Source: Paenibacillus polymyxa | GTDB taxonomy: Bacteria; Bacillota; Bacilli; Paenibacillales; Paenibacillaceae | Assembly: GCF_015710975.1 (NCBI RefSeq) | Contig: NZ_CP049783.1 | Location: 682,001-746,000, forward strand | Length of the DNA: 64,000 nucleotides | Direction of reading: 5' to 3' | In this document: piece after piece, positions 45,757-53,980 of the stretch | Layout of the letters: each line of letters opens with the position of its first letter | How positions within the stretch are numbered: the first letter of the stretch is position 1 | The notes under the pieces: generated by a model | What the model saw: only the letters and a program-made list of their open reading frames with translations | What the model was told of the DNA's origin: nothing | Databases searched by the model: none | Position numbers and translations under genes: made by a program

Positions 45757-45790
45757 GGGCTGCCTCTCCCTTAGAAGGAAGAAACAGCCC
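45757..45790 (-). terminator. Terminator downstream of melA
   Basis: Minus strand GGGCTG pairs with CAGCCC across a 22-base loop, followed by TTTTTTG. It is about 185 bases past melA, so some transcript lies between. The rest of the gap at 45583-45974 is AT-rich, with no gene seen. Confidence 0.65.
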
Positions 45791-45974
45791 GTGTGCTTCA
45801 CGCGCAAAAACTATGAATATATCAGTCCATACCATATAAATTGTTCCAGCATCATCCAATATTTCTTATATCATAAATCATAACAGACTAAAAATCAAAC
45901 GTTACTTTTTTTCTCACAAAGCTGGAATCCCGGCGAACTTTTGACGCCCCCTGTCCCCCATTCATCTGCCTCCC

Positions 45975-47273
45975 TTACACATAAGCTGGAAGCCACGTCC
46001 CGTGCGCTGCAATCAGGTCGTCGCACAGAGAAACGATATCATCCATGGATAATTCAGCCGAGGTGTGCGGGTCCAGCATGGCGGCGTGATAAATATGTTC
46101 TTTTTTCCCCGTAATCGCAGCTTCAATTGTTAATAGTTGGGTGTTGATATTCGTTCGGTTCAGTGCAGCACATTGGGGCGGCAAGTCACCGACAAAGGTC
46201 GGCGTAACCCCATTACGATTCACCAGGCAGGGCACCTCCACACAGGCTTCCTTCGGCAAGTTGGTAATCAAACCTGTATTCATCACATTACCGCCAATGG
46301 CAAAAGGCTGATTGGTTTCAATTGCCTCAAATATATAAGAAGCATATTCGTTCGACCGTTCATGGCGCAGATCCTGATTGCCCAAAAGTTCTTCACGCAT
46401 CGTCTCCCAGCGTTCAATCTGGCTCACGCAGCGGCGCGGATATTCATCCAAAGGAATATTGAACCGTTCAATCAGCTCTGGATATGTCCGTTTGATAAAA
46501 TACGGATGATACTCTGCGTTATGCTCGGACGATTCCGTAATGTAATAGCCGAATTTCAGCATCATTTCAAAGCGCACCATATCATGATGCTTTTCCTGCT
46601 GCTTGGCGGCAGCCCGCTTTTTAATCTCAGGATACAAATCCACCCCGTCCTTGCTCACTTCGAGCAGCCATGCCATATGATTGATACCTGCAATTTTCGC
46701 CTTTACCCCTGCCTGCTCCAGTCCAAGACTTTTGAACAACTCCGGTATACACGCCTGTACGCTATGACACAGCCCTACTGTCCGGACACCGCCGTGTACG
46801 TTCATTACATTCGTCAACACAGCCATCGGATTTGTATAGTTGAGGAACAGTGCTTCCGGGCATACTTCGCGCACGTCTGCCGCAAAATCGAGCATCACTG
46901 GGATCGTTCTTAAATTGCGGAAAATGCCGCCAATGCCGACCGTATCGGCAATCGTTTGGCGCAGACCGTATTTTTTGGGGATCTCAAAATCCGTAATCGT
47001 ACACGGATCATAGCCGCCCACCTGAATGGCATTTACTACATAGGCTGCTCCACGCAGTGCTTCCTTGCGATCAGTGTAAGAGCGGATCACACAGGTACTC
47101 CCCGTTGTTTTTTTCAAATTGGATAAAATATTCTCCGAATCCTTCAGCCTAACGGGATCAATATCGAACAATGCCAGTTCAAAGCCCTGCAAAGCAGGCG
47201 TCAACATACAATCGCCAAGTACATTTTTAGCAAATACCGTACTGCCTGCACCCAGAAATGTAATCTTGCTCAT
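45975..47273 (-). CDS. melA: Alpha-galactosidase MelA, GH4
   Basis: A 432-residue cytoplasmic enzyme, the usual MelA length, starting at ATG 47273, seven bases after GGGGG. NAD+ fold: FLGAGSTVFAKN (6-17). GH4 residues: TVGIGGIFRNLRTIP (111 onward), NYTNPMAV (155-162 region), GLCHSVQ with Cys169, and AGINHMAW with His199. It hydrolyses melibiose and other alpha-galactosides using NAD+ and Mn2+. Sequence blocks agree closely with E. coli and B. subtilis MelA as remembered. It is placed downstream of the 1341-residue secreted protein on the same strand, so the two may share a transcript; no dedicated transporter is adjacent. Confidence 0.9.
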   Translation of the reverse strand: MSKITFLGAGSTVFAKNVLGDCMLTPALQGFELALFDIDPVRLKDSENILSNLKKTTGSTCVIRSYTDRKEALRGAAYVVNAIQVGGYDPCTITDFEIPKKYGLRQTIADTVGIGGIFRNLRTIPVMLDFAADVREVCPEALFLNYTNPMAVLTNVMNVHGGVRTVGLCHSVQACIPELFKSLGLEQAGVKAKIAGINHMAWLLEVSKDGVDLYPEIKKRAAAKQQEKHHDMVRFEMMLKFGYYITESSEHNAEYHPYFIKRTYPELIERFNIPLDEYPRRCVSQIERWETMREELLGNQDLRHERSNEYASYIFEAIETNQPFAIGGNVMNTGLITNLPKEACVEVPCLVNRNGVTPTFVGDLPPQCAALNRTNINTQLLTIEAAITGKKEHIYHAAMLDPHTSAELSMDDIVSLCDDLIAAHGTWLPAYV

Positions 47274-47408
47274 ACTTTGTCCCCCATTCACCTTTTTGTT
47301 CGCGGTTTTGCACCTCATATGCAAGGATACCCACCGCCACTCTCCCCTTTTCAGGAGGAAAGCGACGATGGGAAAGATTAGTCATGACTATGCGTTATTG
47401 CCGCCCTT

Positions 47409-50400
47409 TCAGGATACCCCCACTGATTTAGCTGGGCTGATAAGCCGAGGCGGCAAGACAGATGTTACCGGGGATGTCGTAGTTGGCGGAGCTGTTGAAG
47501 TCTCCGGGCTAACTGATTTTGCCGGTGAAGCCACGGCCCCTGCCTCAATTACGGTTACCTTGGCTATTGCCTTTAACTCTGTCCCTTCCACTTTGCCCTT
47601 CAATTCAAACGAACCTGGAGCAGCATATTGTGCAGGGTCTATATCCTCCCATTCCACAGCTACCCATTTGGTGGAGCCTTCCCCATACGTAGCTTCCACT
47701 ACGCTTGGCAGTTCAGGTTTTTCACCCACATGAGTGGTTACATTCACCTCTTTTAATGCAGTAATGTTCTCAGTTGCCACCAGACTCTGTGCTGTACCAG
47801 AGGCCAGACCTGCCACCTCGTTTGCATTCAATGCGCGGCTGTAGATCCGGAAGTCATCCACCAGACCATTGAAATATGGATCAGGGTACTGGGACTTACC
47901 GATAAAATTATTTTTCGTCTGTCCCAGACTGGTTGGATTCAAGGTCAGATTGGTATTGCGTCCCACTTCTTTCCCATCCACGTACAAAATACCTGTGGAG
48001 CCCGAAAGCGTGACCGCAACATGCTTCCATACGCCTGTCGGCAATACAGGGGCATCAATCGTCTGTTCCTGTCCTTGCCCGTTACCCTGATTCGTAATGG
48101 CAAATAGCATCCGGTTCCCGGCTTTAGGGGTCAGGAACATATATTCATTGGTCCCGGAACCAAAGTCAAAAATCCGCACATAATCGCTCAGGCTGTTCGC
48201 TTTGACCCAGCCGGATACGGTCAATTGCTGTGCCCGACTGACAATTCCTGCCGGAAGCTGCACATAGCTGTCCTTGCCGTTCAGGCTGACAGCATTGCCT
48301 GTTTTACCCGCAGCCCATGCCACGGTCCCCTTAACGGTAGCATCATTGCCGCTATCTGATGAATCTACAGCAAGAGCACCGCTTGTTTCGTCAAACTTGT
48401 AAACGGCAAGCCGTTCAGGTAACGGTGCCGCCGGTTCAGCGATCACAGTTACTTTAGCCTCTCCTGATAACTGGGAATCGCTGGCTGTCAGCTTGAAGAT
48501 ATACGTTCCTGGCTCGGAAACATCCACCTTCGTACGTATTGATGTCTTGCTGCTGAATGTGACCTTCGCGTTCTGTGGTCCTTCAACCAGACTCCACTCG
48601 CTTGTCACTTTTCCTTGCGGAAGCCCGTCATCTGTAGTTGTACCTTTCAGAATAATCTGATCCGGCAGCTTCACCTTGGAATCTTTGCCTGCATCAACGA
48701 CAGGTGCTTTGTTGGGATCTGGTGTGGTTGGTGTCAGCTCTACCGTATAGGAGGATGCTGTACCAATTTCCAATTTAAGCTTATTGGTTGGTGCATACGC
48801 ATTAAACTTGCCTTGCGATTGTCCCCCCACTTTAACCAGGTACGTTCCTTTCTTTAAACCATCAAATGTAACGTACGTAGAATGAGCTTGGCCCGGCGTT
48901 TGATTTTTCAATTGAAGCCATACATTATCCTTGGATGTTGCCAGCTTGGCTTCAGTATACTGATCCTTTTCCAGCTCGATATACAGCTTTTCCGTGATCA
49001 AATTGACCCGTTTGAACAAACCGTCCAGCGGCTTGATCGTATACACGTTACCGCTTTTGCTCACCTCTGCACCGTAGCCCGTCAATCCGAATATCGGATC
49101 AACCGCGATATCCGCGCTTAAGGTTTTAAGTGCACCGAACAATCCGAGGTCAGCCTCACCGCTCATGCCGCGCCAGCCGTTAAAGAGCGGGACGTTTTTA
49201 CCGCCGCCGGTGCCGTTTGTTCCGTTATTGCCTTTTTCCGCTTGATACGTCCATGCGACCGCCCCGATGTTCTCAGGGTCCGAGCTGATTTGCCCGGAGT
49301 TAATCGCTCCGACATTGGCAATTTTGGCAGCATAGGACAGCCGTTGTTGCTCCTCGCGATGATTGTCCTCATGATGACGAATCCAGTCATCCATCGCATA
49401 TCCCGCAAGTGAAGTCGTGTACTGGAAGTTAAACCAGTTCTCCCCGGTAATCGTCACCGGATCGGTATAGTAGTACCATACAGGCATATGACCGCGTGAC
49501 GCACGAGTTTTGGCATTAATTTTCCCCATCATTTCCAGGGCTTTACTTTGCTCGCCCTCTGTATCTATATTCTGCTTGGCTAACGTATATACAGCCTCTT
49601 CGCCTGTATTGTCGTAGCTATATTCAGAACCGTAAGGATACTTTGTATTTTTAAAATTGTTATATTTGCGATCCATTTTTTCCTTGAGATCATTCGCTTC
49701 ATCATCGTAGCCCTCATCATGAAGGGCCTGAATAATATCCGGCGTGGTCAGCTCACCCATCAAACCTGTTTCCCAGTTGTACGCAACGGGTCCTTCATAT
49801 AATGCTTTGAAAATGTTATAGGCCCGCAGCAAATAGGTTTCCTTCGGATGCTTGTAAGTGACGAGATCCGGGTATTCCTTGGCAATCTTATACATACTGA
49901 AATACGTGTTGTATACATGCGGGTATGCATATCCCCGGTAGGTCGGTGTATCATTTGGCTCCGGCATCAGGAAATCATGAATTAAATAGTCCTCATGATG
50001 TCCATTCATCAGATTCGTCCAAATTGCCGTCTCCAAATAATCGTCTACGGCCCGCACCTCTTTGGCGACTGGAGAAAGCGTGTTTTTCTCAGCCAGGAAC
50101 TGTCCGTGGGTCAGACCCCAATCGTCCCCCCAGCCCCAATAGCCGTTAAAAATATTGCGTTTGGATTTGGTATGCATCATCCAATCGTCAAATACCTTAT
50201 CGCGCAAATCACCTGGCACGTTCCACTGGGTTTTGTCTACCATAAAGGTAGCGTGCCGTTGTAGCGCCTGATCAATCGGCTCGATGGCATAGAATTGCAA
50301 AACCGTTTTGCTGCCATTGCCGTATTCCACCGTAATGAAATTCGGGCCCAGCTTAGTAAATTTCAGTTCATAAATATGGTGTCCTCCGGCCTTGCTATCC

Positions 50401-51434
50401 GTCTGCGGAATAACGGTTCCGTCTGGATAGGTCACCTTGTTGATCGTTTGCTTGGTACGCAGATCCACCTTCGCCTTTTGGTTCGTAGGCACAATCATGC
50501 CTGGTACGACCGTAGTATCCACCAAGTTTTCTTGATACAACGTATCTTTTACATCATGCTCGTCCTTCACCGCCAGAAACTTGAAGCCATAGTTTTTGCT
50601 TTGACCGGGATTCAGGATCAGACTTGTGTTGGGTAAATATCCACGGTTGGTGGACTTGATCACATTGGAATGAATATAAAATACATTTAATCCCTCCAGC
50701 CATTTGCCTTCGTTGGCCGGGTTCCAAGCCCACTTGCTGCCCGGATGCTCTTCGTCCCGCCAGTGATCCTGATACTCAAAACCAGCACCTGTGGTGGAAT
50801 CAGGAATCAAAAGCAGGGAAGAACCAATGCCGCTGGGGCGCCCAGCTGTAATATAGGAGCTGTTATTGCCGACGAAGGAATGCGTCACGACTCTCGTTTC
50901 GTAAATCGCATCACCATAGGTCCACTGCTCATTAAAAGGTAAAGGTAATCCAAAATCGCCAATCTCTAATTTTTTGCCACTCGTATTCTGTACCTGTATA
51001 TTCCACAGTACTGAACCATTCGACTCCGCTGAATAGGTTTCAATGACTTTAAAATTGCGTATGCCTTCTGCATTATTTGAGTTCTCATACGTGACCGTAA
51101 CACGGTTGCCGCTGGTCGTAATCTTACGTGCGTCTGCCGACTTATTTGTCCACGCCTTCGTCCAGCTACCTTCATCCAGTCGGTAGGTGAACATCAGCTC
51201 CCCTAGCCACTGATGATCTGCCGTGTTCTGCTCAGGTGTCACCGATGCGTTCATGACATATTCAGTCGGAAAAGCATCTCCTTTGATACGAATAGATGAA
51301 ATTTCCCCATGCTCTCCTGTCTGGATTGTCAGCTTGTCATTGGATAGCTCATGGGCCTCTGCCGTATGCGCCCCAAACAACACAGACGCTGTGGTTAAAA
51401 ACAAAAATGCCGCCAATATTCCCTTAAATTTCAT
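47409..51434 (-). CDS. Giant secreted multidomain protein (DUF5695-like, Ig, LamG, Ser/Thr/Pro tail)
   Basis: A 1341-residue secreted protein starting at ATG 51434 after AAGGAGG. The signal peptide is about 1-30 (ending HTAEA). A large domain (about 30-900) begins with a beta-sandwich and continues with helix-rich sequence carrying many Trp/Tyr residues (NGYWGWGDDWGLTHGQF, ENWFNFQYTTSLAGYAMDDW), as in alpha/alpha-barrel carbohydrate enzymes. Then come a PKD/REJ-like Ig module (about 925-1025), a LamG-type jelly roll (about 1030-1215, YKFDETSGALAVDSS), an Ig-like module (about 1218-1299) and a 42-residue Ser/Thr/Pro tail. A carbohydrate-active role is inferred; DUF5695 is recalled, not searched. 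Translation is probably coupled to a leader peptide. Confidence 0.7.
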   Translation of the reverse strand: MKFKGILAAFLFLTTASVLFGAHTAEAHELSNDKLTIQTGEHGEISSIRIKGDAFPTEYVMNASVTPEQNTADHQWLGELMFTYRLDEGSWTKAWTNKSADARKITTSGNRVTVTYENSNNAEGIRNFKVIETYSAESNGSVLWNIQVQNTSGKKLEIGDFGLPLPFNEQWTYGDAIYETRVVTHSFVGNNSSYITAGRPSGIGSSLLLIPDSTTGAGFEYQDHWRDEEHPGSKWAWNPANEGKWLEGLNVFYIHSNVIKSTNRGYLPNTSLILNPGQSKNYGFKFLAVKDEHDVKDTLYQENLVDTTVVPGMIVPTNQKAKVDLRTKQTINKVTYPDGTVIPQTDSKAGGHHIYELKFTKLGPNFITVEYGNGSKTVLQFYAIEPIDQALQRHATFMVDKTQWNVPGDLRDKVFDDWMMHTKSKRNIFNGYWGWGDDWGLTHGQFLAEKNTLSPVAKEVRAVDDYLETAIWTNLMNGHHEDYLIHDFLMPEPNDTPTYRGYAYPHVYNTYFSMYKIAKEYPDLVTYKHPKETYLLRAYNIFKALYEGPVAYNWETGLMGELTTPDIIQALHDEGYDDEANDLKEKMDRKYNNFKNTKYPYGSEYSYDNTGEEAVYTLAKQNIDTEGEQSKALEMMGKINAKTRASRGHMPVWYYYTDPVTITGENWFNFQYTTSLAGYAMDDWIRHHEDNHREEQQRLSYAAKIANVGAINSGQISSDPENIGAVAWTYQAEKGNNGTNGTGGGKNVPLFNGWRGMSGEADLGLFGALKTLSADIAVDPIFGLTGYGAEVSKSGNVYTIKPLDGLFKRVNLITEKLYIELEKDQYTEAKLATSKDNVWLQLKNQTPGQAHSTYVTFDGLKKGTYLVKVGGQSQGKFNAYAPTNKLKLEIGTASSYTVELTPTTPDPNKAPVVDAGKDSKVKLPDQIILKGTTTDDGLPQGKVTSEWSLVEGPQNAKVTFSSKTSIRTKVDVSEPGTYIFKLTASDSQLSGEAKVTVIAEPAAPLPERLAVYKFDETSGALAVDSSDSGNDATVKGTVAWAAGKTGNAVSLNGKDSYVQLPAGIVSRAQQLTVSGWVKANSLSDYVRIFDFGSGTNEYMFLTPKAGNRMLFAITNQGNGQGQEQTIDAPVLPTGVWKHVAVTLSGSTGILYVDGKEVGRNTNLTLNPTSLGQTKNNFIGKSQYPDPYFNGLVDDFRIYSRALNANEVAGLASGTAQSLVATENITALKEVNVTTHVGEKPELPSVVEATYGEGSTKWVAVEWEDIDPAQYAAPGSFELKGKVEGTELKAIAKVTVIEAGAVASPAKSVSPETSTAPPTTTSPVTSVLPPRLISPAKSVGVS

Positions 51435-51499
51435 CAACACGGCCTCCTTTTTGATCTCGGGGTCCTGATTTGCTTGCCAATCACCTGAAGTCTCTTCAT
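51434..51499 (-). CDS. Basic leader peptide overlapping the giant gene's start
   Basis: A 21-residue frame from ATG 51499, ten bases after AAGGAGG, encoding a Lys/Arg-rich peptide beginning MKRLQVIGK and ending SKRRPC. Its TGA stop shares bases with the ATG of the giant secreted protein (TGATG), the classical reinitiation overlap. It is too short for ordinary annotation. A coupling or attenuation role is inferred from position; chance occurrence is possible. Confidence 0.5.
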   Translation of the reverse strand: MKRLQVIGKQIRTPRSKRRPC

Positions 51500-51521
51500 T
51501 TCGCCGCAACCTCCTTGGAAA

Positions 51522-51535
51522 TGTAAGCGCTACAA
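51522..51535. promoter_or_regulatory. cre: cre-like site upstream of the giant secreted protein
   Basis: TGTAAGCGCTACAA, close to the cre consensus and nearly palindromic (TGTAGCGCTTACA on the minus strand). It is just upstream of the leader peptide's ribosome binding site. Confidence 0.55.
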
Positions 51536-51666
51536 CTCTATTGTACAAAGCCTTGTCCATTGGTAAAATCAACATTTTCAACCGATTTATATAGGATTTC
51601 AACCTAATCGTGTCGTGGGATTATATATTCAATAACAATTTAGAGTAAACGCAAACCTAATTAAAA

Positions 51667-51692
51667 CCGCCCATCCAATAATGGATGGGCGG
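51667..51692. terminator. Strong terminator after the TetR gene
   Basis: Eleven-bp arms CCGCCCATCCA and TGGATGGGCGG with a 4-base loop, with T runs on both sides (TTTTTTT on plus, TTTT on minus). It abuts the TetR stop. Confidence 0.85.
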
Positions 51693-51697
51693 TTTTT

Positions 51698-52390
51698 TTA
51701 CATACTACTTTCCTGCTCCTTGATCACCTGCTCAATTCCCAACAAAATCAGCTTTAATCCGAACTCGAACGCTCTGTCGGTTCCCATCAGCTCGAACAGC
51801 CCATTTTTGAACATCCGCCGGAATAGTCCTACTTCTGTCTCACTCATGGAATCCAGAAGGTGAACCATCTCTTCACCCGGAAGTGCTCCCTTGTCCTTAT
51901 CCTTAAGGAGCGCGGAGACATTACGTTCATGCTGATAATCGTCCAGGACGAAGTAGGAGACATAGTTCACAAGCGTTGTAACCACTTGCATTTTCTGCTC
52001 TTGCTCAAGCGGCGCCGACTCCACGCAGAGCAGCATACGGTTGGTGAACCGGATGATGTCCGGTTCGTGGGGCAGCGTCATCATCATGAGCTGCGTGGAG
52101 CAGGGGTACCGATACAGTACACTCCGCATCGTTACCGCCAGCTCCCTCAGTTGCTCCTTCCAGTCCCCCTCGGAATGAAACTCCTCCAGAATCGTTTTCG
52201 ATACCTGGTTGGCCAGACGCTGATAGAGATTCTGCTTGCTTTTGAAGTACCAATATAGAGAGGGAGCCTGAATTCCCAGCCGATCGGCCAATCGTCTCAA
52301 GCTGAATTTCTCGATACCATCCTCCCCTAGAAGCTCCCACGAAGCTTCTAAGATCTTATCTTCCGAAATCTGAGGTTGCTGCTTTTTCAT
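51698..52390 (-). CDS. TetR/AcrR-family regulator of the MATE exporter
   Basis: A 230-residue regulator starting at ATG 52390, seven bases after AAGGGCGG. The helix-turn-helix is at about 25-50 (KFSLRRLADRLGIQAPSLYWYF). The C-terminal region resembles the TetR_C1 class of tetracycline repressors (LREL, YRYPCSTQLMMM, LVNYVSYFVLDDYQHE). It is divergent from the MATE transporter gene with three copies of a 14-bp site between them, so it very likely represses both itself and the exporter. Inducer unknown. Confidence 0.87.
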   Translation of the reverse strand: MKKQQPQISEDKILEASWELLGEDGIEKFSLRRLADRLGIQAPSLYWYFKSKQNLYQRLANQVSKTILEEFHSEGDWKEQLRELAVTMRSVLYRYPCSTQLMMMTLPHEPDIIRFTNRMLLCVESAPLEQEQKMQVVTTLVNYVSYFVLDDYQHERNVSALLKDKDKGALPGEEMVHLLDSMSETEVGLFRRMFKNGLFELMGTDRAFEFGLKLILLGIEQVIKEQESSM

Positions 52391-52429
52391 CGGTTATCCG
52401 CCCTTTAATCTAACAGTGTAAGTTTATTC

Positions 52430-52458
52430 TTTACAGATTTATTAATTCATGATAACAT
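52430..52458 (+). promoter_or_regulatory. Promoter of the MATE gene
   Basis: TTTACA (52430-52435), 17 bases, TAACAT (52453-52458). The second operator copy begins at the last base of the -10 box. Confidence 0.6.
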
Positions 52459-52477
52459 CTAACACTGTAAGGTTCAA
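52449..52477 (-). promoter_or_regulatory. Promoter of the TetR gene
   Basis: Minus strand TTGAAC (52477-52472), a 17-base spacer and TATCAT (52454-52449). The second operator copy lies inside the spacer and the two divergent -10 boxes overlap. Confidence 0.6.
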
Positions 52478-52526
52478 TCTAACGGTGTTAGATTAGGCCA
52501 AATAAATAAAGAAAGCAGTGACTCGC

Positions 52527-53879
52527 ATGGATGCAGAAAACCTCCATTACTTTAAAAAAGCACCGATCGCTAAAGCCGTAGCTCACTTCGCTGTACCGAT
52601 GATGCTAGGTACGTCAATGAGTGTCATCTATTCCATCTTAAATGCCTATTTCCTTGGCACTCTCCACAATACCGCCATGTTAACCGCACTCGCACTAACC
52701 TTGCCGTTATTCGCGGCCATTATGGCGATAGGAAATTTGGTTGGCATCGGCAGCGGTGCATTTATCTCCCGATTGCTGGGAGAGAAAAAGTATGCTGATG
52801 TAAAGAATGTGTCTTCATTCGCCTTTTACAGCAGTTTAGTTCTCGGTCTTATCTTGATGGCCCTTGGTCTCCCGTTGATCGATTCACTCGTTCAGGGTCT
52901 GGGGGCGACACCTGACTCCTTCGGCTTCACGAAGGACTATGTCACGATTATGCTTATAGGTTCGCCATTCGTCGTATTATTCTTCACACTGGAGAATATC
53001 GTGCGCTCGGAGGGTGCTGCAATTACGTCGATGATCGGCATGATACTCAGTGTTGTCGTGAATATTATTCTCGATGCGCTGGTCATCTTCGTTTTCCATT
53101 GGGGCGTGATCGGCGTTGCGTCAGCTACGGTTATTTCTAATGTGGTTGCGAGTATATTCTACGCCTTCCATATGGGATATAAGAGTCAATTTTTAACCAT
53201 CTCCATAAAATGGTTCAAGGCTACCAAGGATATTCTGAGCAATGTATTCAAAATCGGAGTTCCCGTGTTTATTATGAGTCTCTTTATGGGTGCAATGTCA
53301 CTCGTCTTTAACCATTTTCTTGTCGAGTATGGGGATCAGGCCATAGCGGCTTACGGAATTTCCTCACGTTTATTACAATTTCCTGAGTTTATTTTGATGG
53401 GCTTATGCGAGGGTGTTGTACCATTGATTGCCTTTAGTTTTACAGCGAATAAATTACGAATGAAACAAACCATTGGATTTACAATCAAAGCGATTTTGGC
53501 CTTGGCAGTCGTGTTTGGCATCATCGTCTATCTGATTTCCGACCATCTAATTGGTTTATTTACCAATGACCCGCAATTAATTGTAATGGGCAGCTACATT
53601 CTGCATGTGACCTTCTTATCCTTGTTCATTACGGGGATGACCACGTTGTTTACGGGGATTTTCCAAGCAACGGCGCAGGGAACCGCTGCGTTTATTATGT
53701 CCGTCATACAGGGAATTACTCTGATCCCCGTGCTATACATTGCCAATCGAATGAGTGGCTTCCACGGGGTGGTCTGGTCGCTCGTCATTGCGGATGCCGT
53801 CGCGTTCCTTGTTGGAGCTATTATGCTGTATGTTCTGCGGAACAGATTGCAGCCAGAGCTGGATCATTTAGTACAGTAG
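52527..53879 (+). CDS. MATE-family efflux transporter
   Basis: A 450-residue, 12-helix membrane protein. ATG 52527 (MDAENLHYF) is preferred over GTG 52518; neither has a strong ribosome binding site. MATE landmarks are PMMLGTSMSVIYSILNAYFLG in helix 1, GNLVGIGSGAFISRLLGEKKY (helix 2 and loop), and the duplicated arrangement in the second half (KIGVPVFIMSLFMGAMSLVF). It exports cationic compounds or drugs in exchange for Na+ or H+. It is under the divergent TetR. Confidence 0.88.
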   Translation: MDAENLHYFKKAPIAKAVAHFAVPMMLGTSMSVIYSILNAYFLGTLHNTAMLTALALTLPLFAAIMAIGNLVGIGSGAFISRLLGEKKYADVKNVSSFAFYSSLVLGLILMALGLPLIDSLVQGLGATPDSFGFTKDYVTIMLIGSPFVVLFFTLENIVRSEGAAITSMIGMILSVVVNIILDALVIFVFHWGVIGVASATVISNVVASIFYAFHMGYKSQFLTISIKWFKATKDILSNVFKIGVPVFIMSLFMGAMSLVFNHFLVEYGDQAIAAYGISSRLLQFPEFILMGLCEGVVPLIAFSFTANKLRMKQTIGFTIKAILALAVVFGIIVYLISDHLIGLFTNDPQLIVMGSYILHVTFLSLFITGMTTLFTGIFQATAQGTAAFIMSVIQGITLIPVLYIANRMSGFHGVVWSLVIADAVAFLVGAIMLYVLRNRLQPELDHLVQ

Positions 53880-53900
53880 AAAACATATAACGTGCAAGAA

Positions 53901-53936
53901 GGCAGGATAAGAACATTAACCGATCCTGTCTTTTTA
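53901..53936 (+). terminator. Terminator after the MATE gene
   Basis: GGCAGGAT pairs with ATCCTGTC (one G-U), followed by TTTTTAG, about 22 bases past the stop. Confidence 0.75.
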
Positions 53937-53980
53937 GATTCCGCCGCTACTTAGCGTGGTAGATAAAAAAGCCCTCAATA

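Larger units (their letters stand above)
52409..52491. promoter_or_regulatory. Three operator copies in the TetR/MATE divergent region
   Basis: TCTAACNSTGTWAG sites occur at 52409-52422, 52458-52471 and 52478-52491. The last is the centre of a 19-bp palindrome, AATCTAACGGTGTTAGATT. All have the same orientation and near-dyad symmetry expected for a TetR dimer. Confidence 0.75.

Noticed and set aside
47368..47733. Plus-strand frame of 121 codons with an AGGAGG site, antisense to the tail of the giant secreted gene
   Set aside because: Nearly all of it mirrors the Ser/Thr/Pro tail and Ig module of the minus-strand gene; its composition is that of a shadow frame and no family is recognisable.
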